DNA of 40,826 bases from Saprospiraceae bacterium (GCA_027488855.1 JAIYAV010000144.1:1-40826); one strand, 5' to 3'; counted from the stretch's first letter, positions 22,277 to 31,593 are shown. Translations and numbers: made by a program. Notes: generated by a model from the sequence alone, not told the origin.

Positions 22277-23836
22277 ATGCCCATCTCTCATGGAGATCAG
22301 CTTTTTGAAATGATTCAGTCTTTAACCAAGGCTGAAAAGCGCAATTTTCGCTTGTACGCCAAGCGAATTCAGGGGGAAAGTGACGCTAAATTTCTGCAAC
22401 TTTTTGATTTGCTCGAAAAGCAAAAGGACTTCGACGAAGAAAGTGTCATTCGCAAACTCAAGGATTCGAATAAGAGCCAACTCTCCAACCTCAAGCGGCA
22501 CTTGTACCAGCATATCCTGACTTGTTTGCGCTTAATGGAGATTCACAAACACGAGGAGATTCAAATCCGGGAATGGATCGATTATGCGGTCATTCTATAC
22601 GGCAAGGGGCTTTATTTACAATCCTTGAAACTCCTGGCCAAGGCCAAATCCCTGGCCAGTAAAATCAACCACGACATTCTGCAACTGGAAATTGTAGAGT
22701 TTGAAAAAAGGATCGAGTCGCGCCACATTACCCGCAGTACCACCGAAAGGATGGACGACTTGCAAGCCGAATCCGAAACCCATAGCAACACCAATTTATC
22801 GATTGCTCTTTTGTCCAACTTCAAACTGGCCCTGCAACGCCTTTTTATCAACGAAGGACACATCAAAACCCAGGACGGGCGGGCAAAACTGGAAGAACAT
22901 TTCCGGAGCAAACTCCCCAAGCAGGAGGAAGAAGCCCATACCTTTTTTGAAAAAATCCACGTCTACCACGCCTACTATTGGTACCACTACCTCTTGCAGG
23001 AGTACGACAAATGTGAGGAGTATGCCGAAAAATGGGTAAATCTCTACGCTTCCGAGCCCAAGATGATCGAAATGGACATGGACATGTACATGATCGGGAT
23101 GCACCAGTTGTTGGTTACGGCGTTTTATTTGCGGAATTATCCGGTGTTTATCCGTACCCTGGATCGTTTTGAAAAATTCCGCAAAGAGGTTTATCCCAAA
23201 TTCAACTACAACTCCCAGATTCTTTCGTTCCTCTTTGTGCACCAAGGGCGTTTCAACCGCCATTTTTTGGAAGGAAGTTTTCAGGAAGGTACAGGCCGTA
23301 CGCTGCAACACGCCTTACGCCGCATTCGGAAATATGACAATAAGCTGGATGCCCATAAGCTCCTGATTTTTTACTTCAAAATTGCGTGGTTGTGGATGGG
23401 CGCTGGCAAACCCGCACAGGCCATTGATTACCTCAATCAAATTTTGAACCACCCCGGTAAAGCCCTGCGAGAGGACATGCAAGCTTACGCCAGCCTTTTG
23501 TTCATCATGGCACATTACGACCTCAAAAACATGGATTTTTTGGATTACGTTGTCAACAACACGGCCCGTTTTATCAGTAAAATGCACGAAACCAGTAAAT
23601 TGCAAAAGGCCAGCATCAGTTTTTTCCGCCGCCTGATCAATGCCAGACCGGACGATACGGCTAAATTGTTTTTGGAGTTTCGCAAAAAACTACAAGAGCT
23701 CAAGCAAGATGAATTTGAAAAACGTTCTTTCATCTTTCTCGACATTGAATCCTGGGTAGAAAGCAAAATCCAGCACAAAACCCTGGCGCAGGTGGTAAAA
23801 GAACGGTATGAGCGGCGTTTGGAACTAAATTTATAA
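22277..23836 (+). CDS. Helical-repeat (TPR-like) conserved protein of unknown function
   Basis: A 519-residue soluble protein with no signal peptide or membrane segment. It is almost wholly alpha-helical. Helical hairpins of the TPR kind are visible, for example WIDYAVILYGKGLYLQSLKL, YYWYHYLLQEYDKCEEYAEK and KIAWLWMGAGKPAQAIDYLN. The N-terminus (LTKAEKRNFRLYAKR) is a basic helix that recurs in uncharacterised Bacteroidota proteins of similar length. It is probably a scaffold for protein-protein contacts. No enzyme motif was found. It stands alone in its direction; a terminator follows about 210 bases downstream. Confidence 0.8.
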   Translation: MPISHGDQLFEMIQSLTKAEKRNFRLYAKRIQGESDAKFLQLFDLLEKQKDFDEESVIRKLKDSNKSQLSNLKRHLYQHILTCLRLMEIHKHEEIQIREWIDYAVILYGKGLYLQSLKLLAKAKSLASKINHDILQLEIVEFEKRIESRHITRSTTERMDDLQAESETHSNTNLSIALLSNFKLALQRLFINEGHIKTQDGRAKLEEHFRSKLPKQEEEAHTFFEKIHVYHAYYWYHYLLQEYDKCEEYAEKWVNLYASEPKMIEMDMDMYMIGMHQLLVTAFYLRNYPVFIRTLDRFEKFRKEVYPKFNYNSQILSFLFVHQGRFNRHFLEGSFQEGTGRTLQHALRRIRKYDNKLDAHKLLIFYFKIAWLWMGAGKPAQAIDYLNQILNHPGKALREDMQAYASLLFIMAHYDLKNMDFLDYVVNNTARFISKMHETSKLQKASISFFRRLINARPDDTAKLFLEFRKKLQELKQDEFEKRSFIFLDIESWVESKIQHKTLAQVVKERYERRLELNL

Positions 23837-24048
23837 CATTTTGATTTCTATCTTTTTCTGAATTTCAGACTTTTTTCCACCTCAATAAATGTAACTCAGA
23901 CTAATAATCCTCGTTATGGTACTGCAAATTGTCTATAAATTGCAAAGATTTTTTTGAAGACCTCGTCCGGGATGAAGTACGATCTGCGGTGAAAATGGAA
24001 TGAAGGTCTTTTCTTTTGGCTAATCTAAGTTTCATACATTAATTATTT

Positions 24049-24079
24049 GCCGGCACATTTTTGCGTCGGCTTTTTTTTT
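24049..24079 (+). terminator. Rho-independent terminator, plus strand
   Basis: Stem GCCG-GCA/TGC-(GT bulge)-CGGC (24049-24070) followed by nine T (24071-24079). It probably ends the transcript from the gene at 22277-23836. Confidence 0.75.
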
Positions 24080-24085
24080 ACCCAT

Positions 24086-24126
24086 AAAAAAAGGAGATAA
24101 CCTGCTACAGTGTGCAAGTTACCTCC
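24086..24126 (-). terminator. Rho-independent terminator, minus strand
   Basis: On the minus strand GGAGGTAAC pairs with GTTATCTCC through one G-U wobble (24118-24126 with 24093-24101), followed by seven U (24086-24092). On the plus strand the same position is an A-C mismatch, so the hairpin fits minus-strand RNA. It ends the HAD gene at 24154-24585. Confidence 0.75.
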
Positions 24127-24153
24127 CTTTATCTCTCCTATTGTAAAGGACGA

Positions 24154-24585
24154 TTAATCCTTAAATACTTCGATTTCGTGTTTCTCCACTACCAAATCGG
24201 TGAACTTACCCTTGAAGCGGGTAGCTTTCACGATGTGGTTGTCAATCCAATGGTAATTGCCACCCCGAGGTTTGCCAAAAAGAATGCCGTGGTATTTGAA
24301 CCCATTGCGATTCAGCCATTCTTCGGTTACCTGGCGGTGTTCTTCCGTACGTGACGTAAAAAACGTAACCACGTGGCCTTCATCATACCATTTGTTCAGG
24401 ATGTTGAGGGCATCAGGGTAAGGCAACACTGTCACCATCCGCTCAGGTTCCTCGTTGGGAATGTCGTCACAGATCGTACCGTCGATGTCAATGAGGAAAT
24501 TTTTCACTTCATTGGGCAGTACTGGGCTGATCGATTCCCCTTTTTCGTTATAAGCTGCCTTAAGGTGCTGGTTATTCTGGTCCAT
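24154..24585 (-). CDS. Small HAD-superfamily phosphatase-like protein
   Basis: A 143-residue protein with a compact HAD core. Motif I is FLIDIDGTICDD (Asp33 and Asp35), motif II is FFTSRTEEH (77-78), and the motif III/IV region is FGKPRGGNYHWIDNH (Lys105, Asp115). There is no cap domain, so it may act on large substrates or as part of a complex; uncapped members include KdsC- and polynucleotide-phosphatase-like enzymes. Close Bacteroidota relatives are often labelled phosphoheptose isomerase, which I think is a misannotation since no sugar-isomerase (SIS) fold is present. It is a single-gene unit with its own terminator. Confidence 0.83.
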   Translation of the reverse strand: MDQNNQHLKAAYNEKGESISPVLPNEVKNFLIDIDGTICDDIPNEEPERMVTVLPYPDALNILNKWYDEGHVVTFFTSRTEEHRQVTEEWLNRNGFKYHGILFGKPRGGNYHWIDNHIVKATRFKGKFTDLVVEKHEIEVFKD

Positions 24586-24772
24586 GAAAATGTTGTATTG
24601 TCTTTAACTGTTTGGATAAAGGATTGATAGACAGTGAAATTTGGTATTTATTGGCGATGGACTTGCACTAAAACGCTGCAATATCCGGTTTTTTCTCAAA
24701 AAAACGAAAAGGAAAAAAGTGGTTCTACCGATTGCAAACGCCACAAAAAGAGAAATGTAAACAAAAAGAGTG

Positions 24773-25675
24773 CTAAAAAGTTACATAGTCGACGGGATCG
24801 ACAGGTTTTCCTTTGTGCCATAATTCAAAGTGCAAATGGGGCCCGCTAGACAGTACCCCTGTATTCCCAACGATCGCAATGGCCTCACCAGCCCGAACAA
24901 AATTGCCCACTTTTTTAAGCAAAGAGGAATTGTGTTTGTAAAAAGAAAGAATCCCATTGTCGTGCTGAATGCCTACTGTGTTGCCCGTTTCCAGGGTCCA
25001 TTCTGATAAAAAAACATAGCCGTCCATGGCTGCTTTGATGGCCGCATTGCGGGGTGCAAGTACATCCACCCCGTAATGTGATTTTTGTCGGTCAAAATGG
25101 GCGCTGATTTCACCATTGACTGGTGCCGCAAAGAACAATTGTTCGATGGGTTTTTCAGTGGGGGCAAAACCCACTGAGCGGCTTTGTTTGGCAATCTGCC
25201 CTACCCTTTCCAGCTCTACTTCCCGCCGCATCTCTTCGTCCACTTTCGACATCCCTATTTTTTTGGCCCCATCCTTGGTCGGTGCCTGATCAGGGGTAGC
25301 CTTGGGCACATCCTTTTCCCGCAAGGGGTTGCCGGTCAGCATGCGTTGCAGGTTTTTGATGTAGACTTCCTGGGCTTGCATTTCCTGGCCCATGCGGTTC
25401 ACTTCGCGGGTGAGTTCCAGGAGTCGGCGGTCGTTGCTGCTAACGGGCTGAAAACCCGGCAAATATTCCTTGATGGGGGTATACGCAATGAGCATAAAAA
25501 CCAACCAGGTCAGCACCACCAGCAAAGTGCTGATGAATACGTACAAGTTCATCAGGGTCAATTTATAAGATCCGACCTCCTCAAAGGTGTCCTCATTCAT
25601 GATTACAAAGCGGTAGTGTTTGGTGATGTTCTCCCTCCACTTCTTCCAGCGCTCGGCATTAAACTTCAAAGCCAT
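24773..25675 (-). CDS. Membrane-anchored M23 (LytM-type) metallopeptidase
   Basis: A 300-residue protein with a cytoplasmic N-terminus of about 40 residues, one membrane segment (42-66, LMNLYVFISTLLVVLTWLVF), a periplasmic coiled coil (80-112) and a C-terminal M23 domain (about 180-295). The zinc motifs are intact: His200 and Asp204 in SHYGVDV, and His280 and His282 in GPHLHFEL, with His248 in YKHNS as the further active-site His. It should cleave peptidoglycan cross-links, or serve as a regulator of such hydrolases. It is divergent from the PorW/SprE gene, sharing a 110-base region with a promoter candidate and a palindrome. The architecture resembles cell-elongation and division LytM proteins of Bacteroidota. 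Confidence 0.92.
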   Translation of the reverse strand: MALKFNAERWKKWRENITKHYRFVIMNEDTFEEVGSYKLTLMNLYVFISTLLVVLTWLVFMLIAYTPIKEYLPGFQPVSSNDRRLLELTREVNRMGQEMQAQEVYIKNLQRMLTGNPLREKDVPKATPDQAPTKDGAKKIGMSKVDEEMRREVELERVGQIAKQSRSVGFAPTEKPIEQLFFAAPVNGEISAHFDRQKSHYGVDVLAPRNAAIKAAMDGYVFLSEWTLETGNTVGIQHDNGILSFYKHNSSLLKKVGNFVRAGEAIAIVGNTGVLSSGPHLHFELWHKGKPVDPVDYVTF

Positions 25676-25752
25676 AATCGTCAGTTTGAATTCTGGGTTT
25701 GTTTTTTCTTAAAAACCAAAATAAATTTGTGCCTTTCAAGTTATAAGTGAGG

Positions 25753-25760
25753 CAAATTTA
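25753..25760 (-). promoter_or_regulatory. Candidate -7 promoter element, minus strand
   Basis: CAAATTTA reads TAAATTTG on the minus strand, matching TAnnTTTG. It lies 78 bases upstream of the M23 peptidase start. A clear -33 element is not visible. Confidence 0.4.
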
Positions 25761-25761
25761 C

Positions 25762-25781
25762 GGTTTACTGCCTAGTAAACC
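25762..25781. promoter_or_regulatory. Palindrome in the M23-PorW divergent region
   Basis: GGTTTACT-gcct-AGTAAACC is a perfect 8-4-8 inverted repeat ending 4 bases before the ATG at 25786. It could be an operator for both genes or a hairpin hindering initiation of the PorW/SprE gene. Confidence 0.45.
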
Positions 25782-25785
25782 AGCT

Positions 25786-28700
25786 ATGCGCACTGATTTT
25801 AACGATTTTATTCATCGTTGTAAAAAATATTCGGCCTTGAAACGATTAGTTTACGCCCTGACGGTAGTGGCGCTTGCCCTGATGATTGAGAGTTGTGTCG
25901 CCGTCAAAAGCAGCAGTAAGGAGCTGTCTGGCCTGGGAAAGGTGTACCACAATACCACTGCTCACTACAACGGCTACTTCAATGCCGACGAAATCCTGGC
26001 GACGACCATGCTCAGCATGGAACAGCAATACAAGGACAATTACACCCAAATTTTGCCCGTCTATGCCTACATGGGCATCGATAACCCCAAGGCAGCCGCC
26101 CCAGAATTGGATGAAGCAGTCAAAAAAGTGACCAAAGTAGCCGCCCTGCACCCCAAAAGTGACTGGGTGGACGATTGCTACCTCCTGGCGGGTAAGGCTC
26201 ATTTTCTCAAACAAGACTATGAAACCGCGGAACAAACCCTACGTTACCTCACTGCTGAATTTTCGCCAGAAAGAGCAAAACTAAAAAAAGCAGTAGCCCA
26301 AAATGTACGCAGTGGCAGTACCCGCACACCAATGGTAGGCAGTGACGGCGAAGTACTCACCGCGAAGGAAAGAGAAAAAGTGCGGGAAAAAGCCAAAAAG
26401 GACAAAGAAAAACTGACCAAAGACATAGCCAAAGCCCGTAAAAAATACAACGCAGATGTGGCTAGAGCCCGCAAACAAGGCAAACCACTACCGGCGAAAC
26501 CCGAAATCCTGAATCGGACCAAAACCAGCAGCAGCACAGCAAGCTCGACCAAGACGCCCGAACAAATCCAAAAGGAAAAAGCCCGCAAAGAAGCGGCAGA
26601 AGCCCAACGGGAAAAAGACTACCTCAAAAAGAAACCAGCCTATTTTGAAGGGGTACTTTGGCTGGCACGTACCCTCATCGAGCGGGACAATGAAGACCTG
26701 GCTTTCCGCACCCTAACCCAACTGGAAAGTGACCCGAATACCCCCAATCCGGTTCGGGCTCAATTGGCGCCCCTACTCGGCCATTTTTACATCAAAAAGA
26801 AACAATACGAAGAGGCGGTAAAACCTTTGGAAGAAGCCGTTGAACGTGCTGATGACTCCAAAATCAAGGCCCGTTACAACTACATTCTGGCTCAATTGCA
26901 CCAACGCGCCGGACGCTGGAATGAAGCGTATAGCGGGTTTGAAAAAGTGGCCAGCTCATCGGTGAACTACGAAATGCAGTTCAATGCCCGCCTGAACATG
27001 GCGCAAAACTCCTGGCTCAGCGGCAAGGGGTCGGCGGAATCCGCTACTGCCCAGTTGGAGCGCATGCTCAAAGACGCCAAAAACCAGGAATACCGCGACC
27101 GCATTTATTACACATTGTCGAATGTGGCGCTGAAAAACAATAACAAGCCTAAAGCCATCGAATACCTGACGCTTTCCGTGCGCAGTGCAGGCAACAACCC
27201 AGCTCAGGTAACCGAGTCTTACTACACCCTGGCTCAGTTGTATTTTGATGAAGAAAAATTCATCGAAACCAAAAACTACCTCGATAGTACGCTGACGATT
27301 ATGGATAAAAAGGATGATCGGCTCAAATCAGCGACAATCCTCCGCGACAACCTGGTGGACATTGCCAAAAACCTCAGCACCATCCAACTCCAAGACAGCT
27401 TATTGACCCTGAGCAAACTGTCGGACGCCGAACTGAAAAAGCGGGCGGCCAAAATGAAAAAGGATCAGGACGAACAGCGCATACGAGACCTGGGCAACTC
27501 CAAAGCGCCTACTGCTAGTGCCCCGGCACTGGGTAGCCCCCGTCCATTGCTGGCTACCAATGGCCAACCAGCAGCAGCAATTTATTGGGCGTACGAAGAA
27601 AAAGAAGTAAAACAGGGCAAACGTGAATTCCAGCGCACCTGGGGTGAACGTGTATTGGAGGACAACTGGCGTCGCTCCGAAAAACGCGGTGGTAGTAGCA
27701 ATGAAATTACACCCGAAGAACCCGACACTGCCAACAAACCAGGTGCCTCCCCTGGCGACCCAGGTGAAGAAGACGATGTAGCAAAATTCCTCGGCCCAGT
27801 ACCCCGCACCGATGCAGAGCGCCGCAGTGCCGAAGTCAAAGTGATCGATGCAATGTACAAACTGGGCGTCCTGTACTATGATAAGCTGGAGAATTTCGAA
27901 AAAACGGTCAAAACCCTGGAGAGCCTGAACACCCGTTTTGGCCGCCACAACTTTGAGCTCAATTCCTGGTACTACCTGTATTTGGCGCACCGCAAACTCA
28001 ACCACGCCGACCAAGCTCAGGCTTATTACGATAAAATTGTGGGTGGTTACCCTACCTCTACCTTTGCCCGCATCCTGCAAGACCCCAACTACGCCGCCGA
28101 GTTCCTCAACGAGGAGCGCAAGGTAAACGTGTATTACGATGAGGCTTATGCCGCCTTCAAAAAAGGCAACTATCAGGATGCCTTCAAGATGTGTATGGAT
28201 TCTAAAGTGCGCTTTGGTGCTGAGAACAAACTGGCTTCCCGTTTTGCGCTGCTGGCTGCACTCTGTACGGGCAACCTGCAAGGCGCCGACGCCTACAAAA
28301 GCGCCCTGAACGAGGTAATCGCCCGCTACCCTACCTCTGATGAGCAAAAACGCGCCAAGGAAATCCTGCGCCTGCTGGGTGGTGCTGGTGCACAATTGCC
28401 CGGAGACCAGGAACGTACCGACGAGGAAACCGTACGTTTCCGCCCAGACGAAAATGCCATCCACTTCATCCTGGTAGCGCTCGACAACAACGCTAACCTG
28501 GATAATGCCAAAAATAAAATTTCGGACTACAACCGCAATTTCCACAAACTGGACAAAATCACCATCACCAACCTTGCTGTGGGCGATGATGAAAAAACCC
28601 GCAAATTATTGGTGATCCTGCGCCGCTTCGAAAACAAGGGCGCAGCCATGAAGTACTACGATGGGGTAATGAAAAACCGTGCCCAGTTTATGGATGCGAG

Positions 28701-28809
28701 TATAAATTACCAGTTGTTGCCGATCAGCATGGACAATTACCGCTCGGTGCTGCGGGATAAAACGCTGGATGGTTATGCGGAGTTTTTTGAGGCGAATTAT
28801 TTGAAGTAG
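25786..28809 (+). CDS. porW: T9SS lipoprotein PorW/SprE-like, TPR protein
   Basis: The ATG at 25786 is preferred over a GTG 39 bases upstream because the predicted lipoprotein signal (membrane stretch 20-35, lipobox MIESC, Cys37) then starts closer to the N-terminus. The mature protein begins with the family signature KVYHNTTAHYNGYFNADEIL. It continues with TPR-like helical repeats (about 55-140, 290-540 and 690-880), interrupted by Lys/Ala/Glu-rich low-complexity segments (about 190-290 and 560-600) and an acidic Pro-rich linker (650-680). The length of 1007 residues is large for the family (Flavobacterium SprE is about 870). PorW/SprE links the PorKN ring to the PorLM motor in the type IX secretion system and is needed for gliding and secretion. 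A two-way terminator follows. Recognition is from sequence signature; T9SS use is supported by the tail of the protease at 37016-40690. Confidence 0.87.
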   Translation: MRTDFNDFIHRCKKYSALKRLVYALTVVALALMIESCVAVKSSSKELSGLGKVYHNTTAHYNGYFNADEILATTMLSMEQQYKDNYTQILPVYAYMGIDNPKAAAPELDEAVKKVTKVAALHPKSDWVDDCYLLAGKAHFLKQDYETAEQTLRYLTAEFSPERAKLKKAVAQNVRSGSTRTPMVGSDGEVLTAKEREKVREKAKKDKEKLTKDIAKARKKYNADVARARKQGKPLPAKPEILNRTKTSSSTASSTKTPEQIQKEKARKEAAEAQREKDYLKKKPAYFEGVLWLARTLIERDNEDLAFRTLTQLESDPNTPNPVRAQLAPLLGHFYIKKKQYEEAVKPLEEAVERADDSKIKARYNYILAQLHQRAGRWNEAYSGFEKVASSSVNYEMQFNARLNMAQNSWLSGKGSAESATAQLERMLKDAKNQEYRDRIYYTLSNVALKNNNKPKAIEYLTLSVRSAGNNPAQVTESYYTLAQLYFDEEKFIETKNYLDSTLTIMDKKDDRLKSATILRDNLVDIAKNLSTIQLQDSLLTLSKLSDAELKKRAAKMKKDQDEQRIRDLGNSKAPTASAPALGSPRPLLATNGQPAAAIYWAYEEKEVKQGKREFQRTWGERVLEDNWRRSEKRGGSSNEITPEEPDTANKPGASPGDPGEEDDVAKFLGPVPRTDAERRSAEVKVIDAMYKLGVLYYDKLENFEKTVKTLESLNTRFGRHNFELNSWYYLYLAHRKLNHADQAQAYYDKIVGGYPTSTFARILQDPNYAAEFLNEERKVNVYYDEAYAAFKKGNYQDAFKMCMDSKVRFGAENKLASRFALLAALCTGNLQGADAYKSALNEVIARYPTSDEQKRAKEILRLLGGAGAQLPGDQERTDEETVRFRPDENAIHFILVALDNNANLDNAKNKISDYNRNFHKLDKITITNLAVGDDEKTRKLLVILRRFENKGAAMKYYDGVMKNRAQFMDASINYQLLPISMDNYRSVLRDKTLDGYAEFFEANYLK

Positions 28810-28835
28810 GGGAAAGAACTCGTATCACATCATAA

Positions 28836-28879
28836 ATCAAAAGGGGTATGCACACAAATGTTGGCATACCCCTTTTGAT
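28836..28879. terminator. Bidirectional terminator hairpin
   Basis: A perfect 16-base stem (28836-28851 with 28864-28879, core AAAAGGGGTATGC) with a 12-base loop, between the convergent PorW/SprE and permease genes. A and T runs lie inside the stem ends, and GTTTTAA follows on the plus strand. Confidence 0.75.
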
Positions 28880-28931
28880 GTTTTAAGGCAAAATGAACAT
28901 TTATTTTGCCCCACTACTAAGCTTCAGCGCT

Positions 28932-31367
28932 TTACTCCGAGCGCAACGATTTCACCGGCTCCATCCGCGCACTCCGCATGCTCTGTAAGGTCACTGTAAC
29001 CAGCGCCACCAAAACGGCTAGTGCGCCCGCCAACAAAAATCCCCACCAAGGCACCGGGATGTGGTATGCAAAATTGTGCAACCATTGTGCAGCACTCCAC
29101 CAGGCAATCGGGATGGCAATGACTGCTGCAGCCATAATTAGGCGCACAATTTCTTTGGACAACAACCCAATGATGCTCTGCGTACTGGCACCCAATACCT
29201 TGCGGATGCCAATTTCTTTGGTGCGCCGCTCAGCAGTAAAGGCCGCAAGCCCCAACAAACCCAGACAAGCCACCAACAAACTCAAAATGGTAAAAATATT
29301 GAAGATGCGGCCAATGCGGAGTTCGGCGCGGTACATTTCGTCAAAACGTTCGTCCATGAACTGCCAAGAGAATGGTGCGCCCGCCGCCACTTTTTTCCAT
29401 TCTTGTTCAACACTGCTCAGCGCTGCGGGCAAATCGGTATTCGACAATTTAATCGAAATATTTCCAGCATTGCGCTCTAGTTTCAAACAAAGGGTCTCGA
29501 TATTCTGCCGAAGGGATTCATAGTGAAAGTCTTTCACCACGCCAATTACCGTATAGGTTTTTTGTTGGAGTTTGCCTTCGGCGTCCACGTCACCATGGAA
29601 ATAAAGAATTTTCCCAAGCGGGTCTTCTTGCCCAAAAAATCCTTTTGCCGCTTTTTCATTGAGGATGACGTTGCTGGAATCACCGGGCATCTCCGCAGAA
29701 AAATTGCGCCCTTTGCTGATTTCCATCCCCAGGGTGGGCACATAATCTTCATCCACGTCCCATTGCTGAATGATTTGACAAGTCTCTTCCCGCAAACTCG
29801 GGGTAGAACAAACCGAACCAGTTGAACGATTGGATTCAATGGGCAAAAAGCCACTCACCGTGGCATTTTGTACAAAGGGCAGATTCTTAAGGTTCTTTTT
29901 GAAGGCATCAAGGTTTTTATCCAGGGCATAGGCGTCATTGACCACCAAAACCTGATCCCGGCTGAAGCCCAGCTTTTTGTTTTGGATAAAACCCAATTGG
30001 CCCCGGATGACAAAGGAAGCAGAGATTAAAAAGATGGCGATTAAAAACTGGAATACAATCAAACCGGAGCGCAAATTGCGGCCTTTTCCGGAATCAAAAA
30101 AACGGCCTTTCAATACACTGATGGGCTGAAACCCGGACAGGAATAGCGCCGGATAAGACCCTGCAAGCAAACCGACTAAAACACCCCCGCCCAATACGGA
30201 AAGCCAAAACGAAAGACTAACCCAGGGGAAAAGTAATTTTTTGCCCGCAATCTGCCCAAAGAAGGGCAATGCCACCCAACTCAGGAGTAGTGCCAAAAAC
30301 ACCGCAAAAAAGGTCAAAACCAATGATTCACTCAAAAACTGCCCAATCAATGCCGAGCGCTGCGAGCCAACTACCTTGCGTACACCAACTTCCCGTGCGC
30401 GCAAAGTGGAACGAGCGGTGGAGAGGTTCATAAAATTGACCACTGCGATCAGGAGTACAAACAAGGCTGCCAGGCCGAAAATCCATACGTACTGAATGTT
30501 GCCGTTGGCGGCCAGTTCTACATCCATGTCCGACTTGAGGTGGATGTCGCCTAGGGGTTGTAGGTGAAACTTGACCAGCGTGCCTCCTTTTTCCAGCTCT
30601 GCATAACTTTTTCCCATCATTTGTACCAATTGAGGGTCGATGTATTTTTTGAGCAAATGGGGAAACAATTTTGCTTCAAACGCGGCCGGGTCAGCGTCTT
30701 TGCGCAACACGTAATAGGTGTGAAAATTAAAACTCAACCACCCTGGGTCTCGCGATTCTTCCAGGGTGCTCAAGGAACAGAAAAAATCCATCTTGAAATG
30801 GCTATTGGTGGGCATATCTGCAAACACGCCAGTTACATTGTAGCGTTTGTCGTTGTTGAGGGTGAGGATTTTGCCCAGCGGATTTTCGGAAGGGAAATAT
30901 TTTTCGGCCATCGATTTGCTGATGACCACCGTTTGTGGCGCGTTCAAAGCCAACGCCGGATTGCCTTGCAACATTTTTAGGCTAAAAACTTTGAACAGGG
31001 TAGAATCGGCAAAAATGACCTGGTCTTCCTTGAAGTTTTGTACTTTGCTTTTGACCAAAAACGAGCCCTGCTGCCGAAAACGTACTGCTGCTTCTACCTC
31101 TGGAAAGTCTGCGGCTAACGCTGCGGCCATTGGTGCCGGAGCTACCGCGAAGGTATTGTGCAAGCCACCAAATTTCACCTCTCCAGCAACGCGGTAAATG
31201 CGATCGTATCTGTCGTTCCAGCGGTCGTAGCTCAGTTCATCCACCACCCACAACAGGATTAGCAAACAAACGGCTATCCCGATGGCCAGCCCCATGATGT
31301 TGATGAAACTGAAAGTTTTGTGTTTGCGCAGGTTGCGCAGGGCAATCGTGAAGTAATTTTGCAGCAT
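28932..31367 (-). CDS. MacB/FtsX-type ABC transporter permease, orphan
   Basis: An 811-residue inner-membrane protein with the duplicated MacB_PCD/FtsX layout frequent in Bacteroidota. Membrane segment 1 (about 20-42, FINIMGLAIGIAVCLLIL) is followed by a periplasmic core domain (50-280), three FtsX helices (285-400), a linking helix near 435-455, a second periplasmic domain (460-680) and three more helices (690-800). The FtsX signatures REVGVRKVVGSQRSALIGQ and KEIGIRKVLGAS are both present. No ATP-binding subunit gene is adjacent, so it must use one encoded elsewhere. Such systems move lipoproteins, peptides or drugs, or transmit force to periplasmic enzymes. It is transcribed away from the serine hydrolase gene. 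Confidence 0.93.
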   Translation of the reverse strand: MLQNYFTIALRNLRKHKTFSFINIMGLAIGIAVCLLILLWVVDELSYDRWNDRYDRIYRVAGEVKFGGLHNTFAVAPAPMAAALAADFPEVEAAVRFRQQGSFLVKSKVQNFKEDQVIFADSTLFKVFSLKMLQGNPALALNAPQTVVISKSMAEKYFPSENPLGKILTLNNDKRYNVTGVFADMPTNSHFKMDFFCSLSTLEESRDPGWLSFNFHTYYVLRKDADPAAFEAKLFPHLLKKYIDPQLVQMMGKSYAELEKGGTLVKFHLQPLGDIHLKSDMDVELAANGNIQYVWIFGLAALFVLLIAVVNFMNLSTARSTLRAREVGVRKVVGSQRSALIGQFLSESLVLTFFAVFLALLLSWVALPFFGQIAGKKLLFPWVSLSFWLSVLGGGVLVGLLAGSYPALFLSGFQPISVLKGRFFDSGKGRNLRSGLIVFQFLIAIFLISASFVIRGQLGFIQNKKLGFSRDQVLVVNDAYALDKNLDAFKKNLKNLPFVQNATVSGFLPIESNRSTGSVCSTPSLREETCQIIQQWDVDEDYVPTLGMEISKGRNFSAEMPGDSSNVILNEKAAKGFFGQEDPLGKILYFHGDVDAEGKLQQKTYTVIGVVKDFHYESLRQNIETLCLKLERNAGNISIKLSNTDLPAALSSVEQEWKKVAAGAPFSWQFMDERFDEMYRAELRIGRIFNIFTILSLLVACLGLLGLAAFTAERRTKEIGIRKVLGASTQSIIGLLSKEIVRLIMAAAVIAIPIAWWSAAQWLHNFAYHIPVPWWGFLLAGALAVLVALVTVTLQSMRSARMEPVKSLRSE

Positions 31368-31463
31368 GGTGATACTCTTTTAGTCGTAGATGAACTGAGA
31401 CGAGTTTTGCCCCTAGGGAAGTTGCACAATTTTCTGGAAAGATCTGTTTTGCGCTTCGCGCAG

Positions 31464-31538
31464 TTTTTATTTGAACCACCTTAGGCACCTTAGTTTTTCT
31501 GAGGTGCCCTAAGATGTCTAAGGTGGTTCAAATAAAAA
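31464..31538. repeat. Inverted repeat with alternative hairpins in a divergent intergenic region
   Basis: Arms 31464-31493 and 31509-31538 match at 28 of 30 positions. The arms carry the word CTAAGGTG twice in tandem. A competing short stem pairs GGCACCT (31484-31490) with AGGTGCC (31502-31508), so long and short hairpins exclude each other. It lies 97 bases upstream of the permease start and 56 bases upstream of the serine hydrolase start. Confidence 0.8.
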
Positions 31539-31593
31539 TCCTTTACGTTGTCAGAAAATCCTTTTTTTTGTACAGGTTTCAAATCCATCACCT

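Larger units (their letters stand above)
23837..24153. other. 317-base gap between convergent genes with two terminators
   Basis: The first 200 bases hold no recognised feature. The last 110 bases hold one terminator for each direction (24049-24079 plus, 24086-24126 minus). No small ORF with coding character was seen. Confidence 0.6.

Noticed and set aside
27400-28545. Long minus-strand ORF (381 codons) opposite the PorW/SprE gene
   Set aside because: It is a shadow of the real gene in the opposite strand; it has no recognisable motif and lies wholly within a protein with clear family features.
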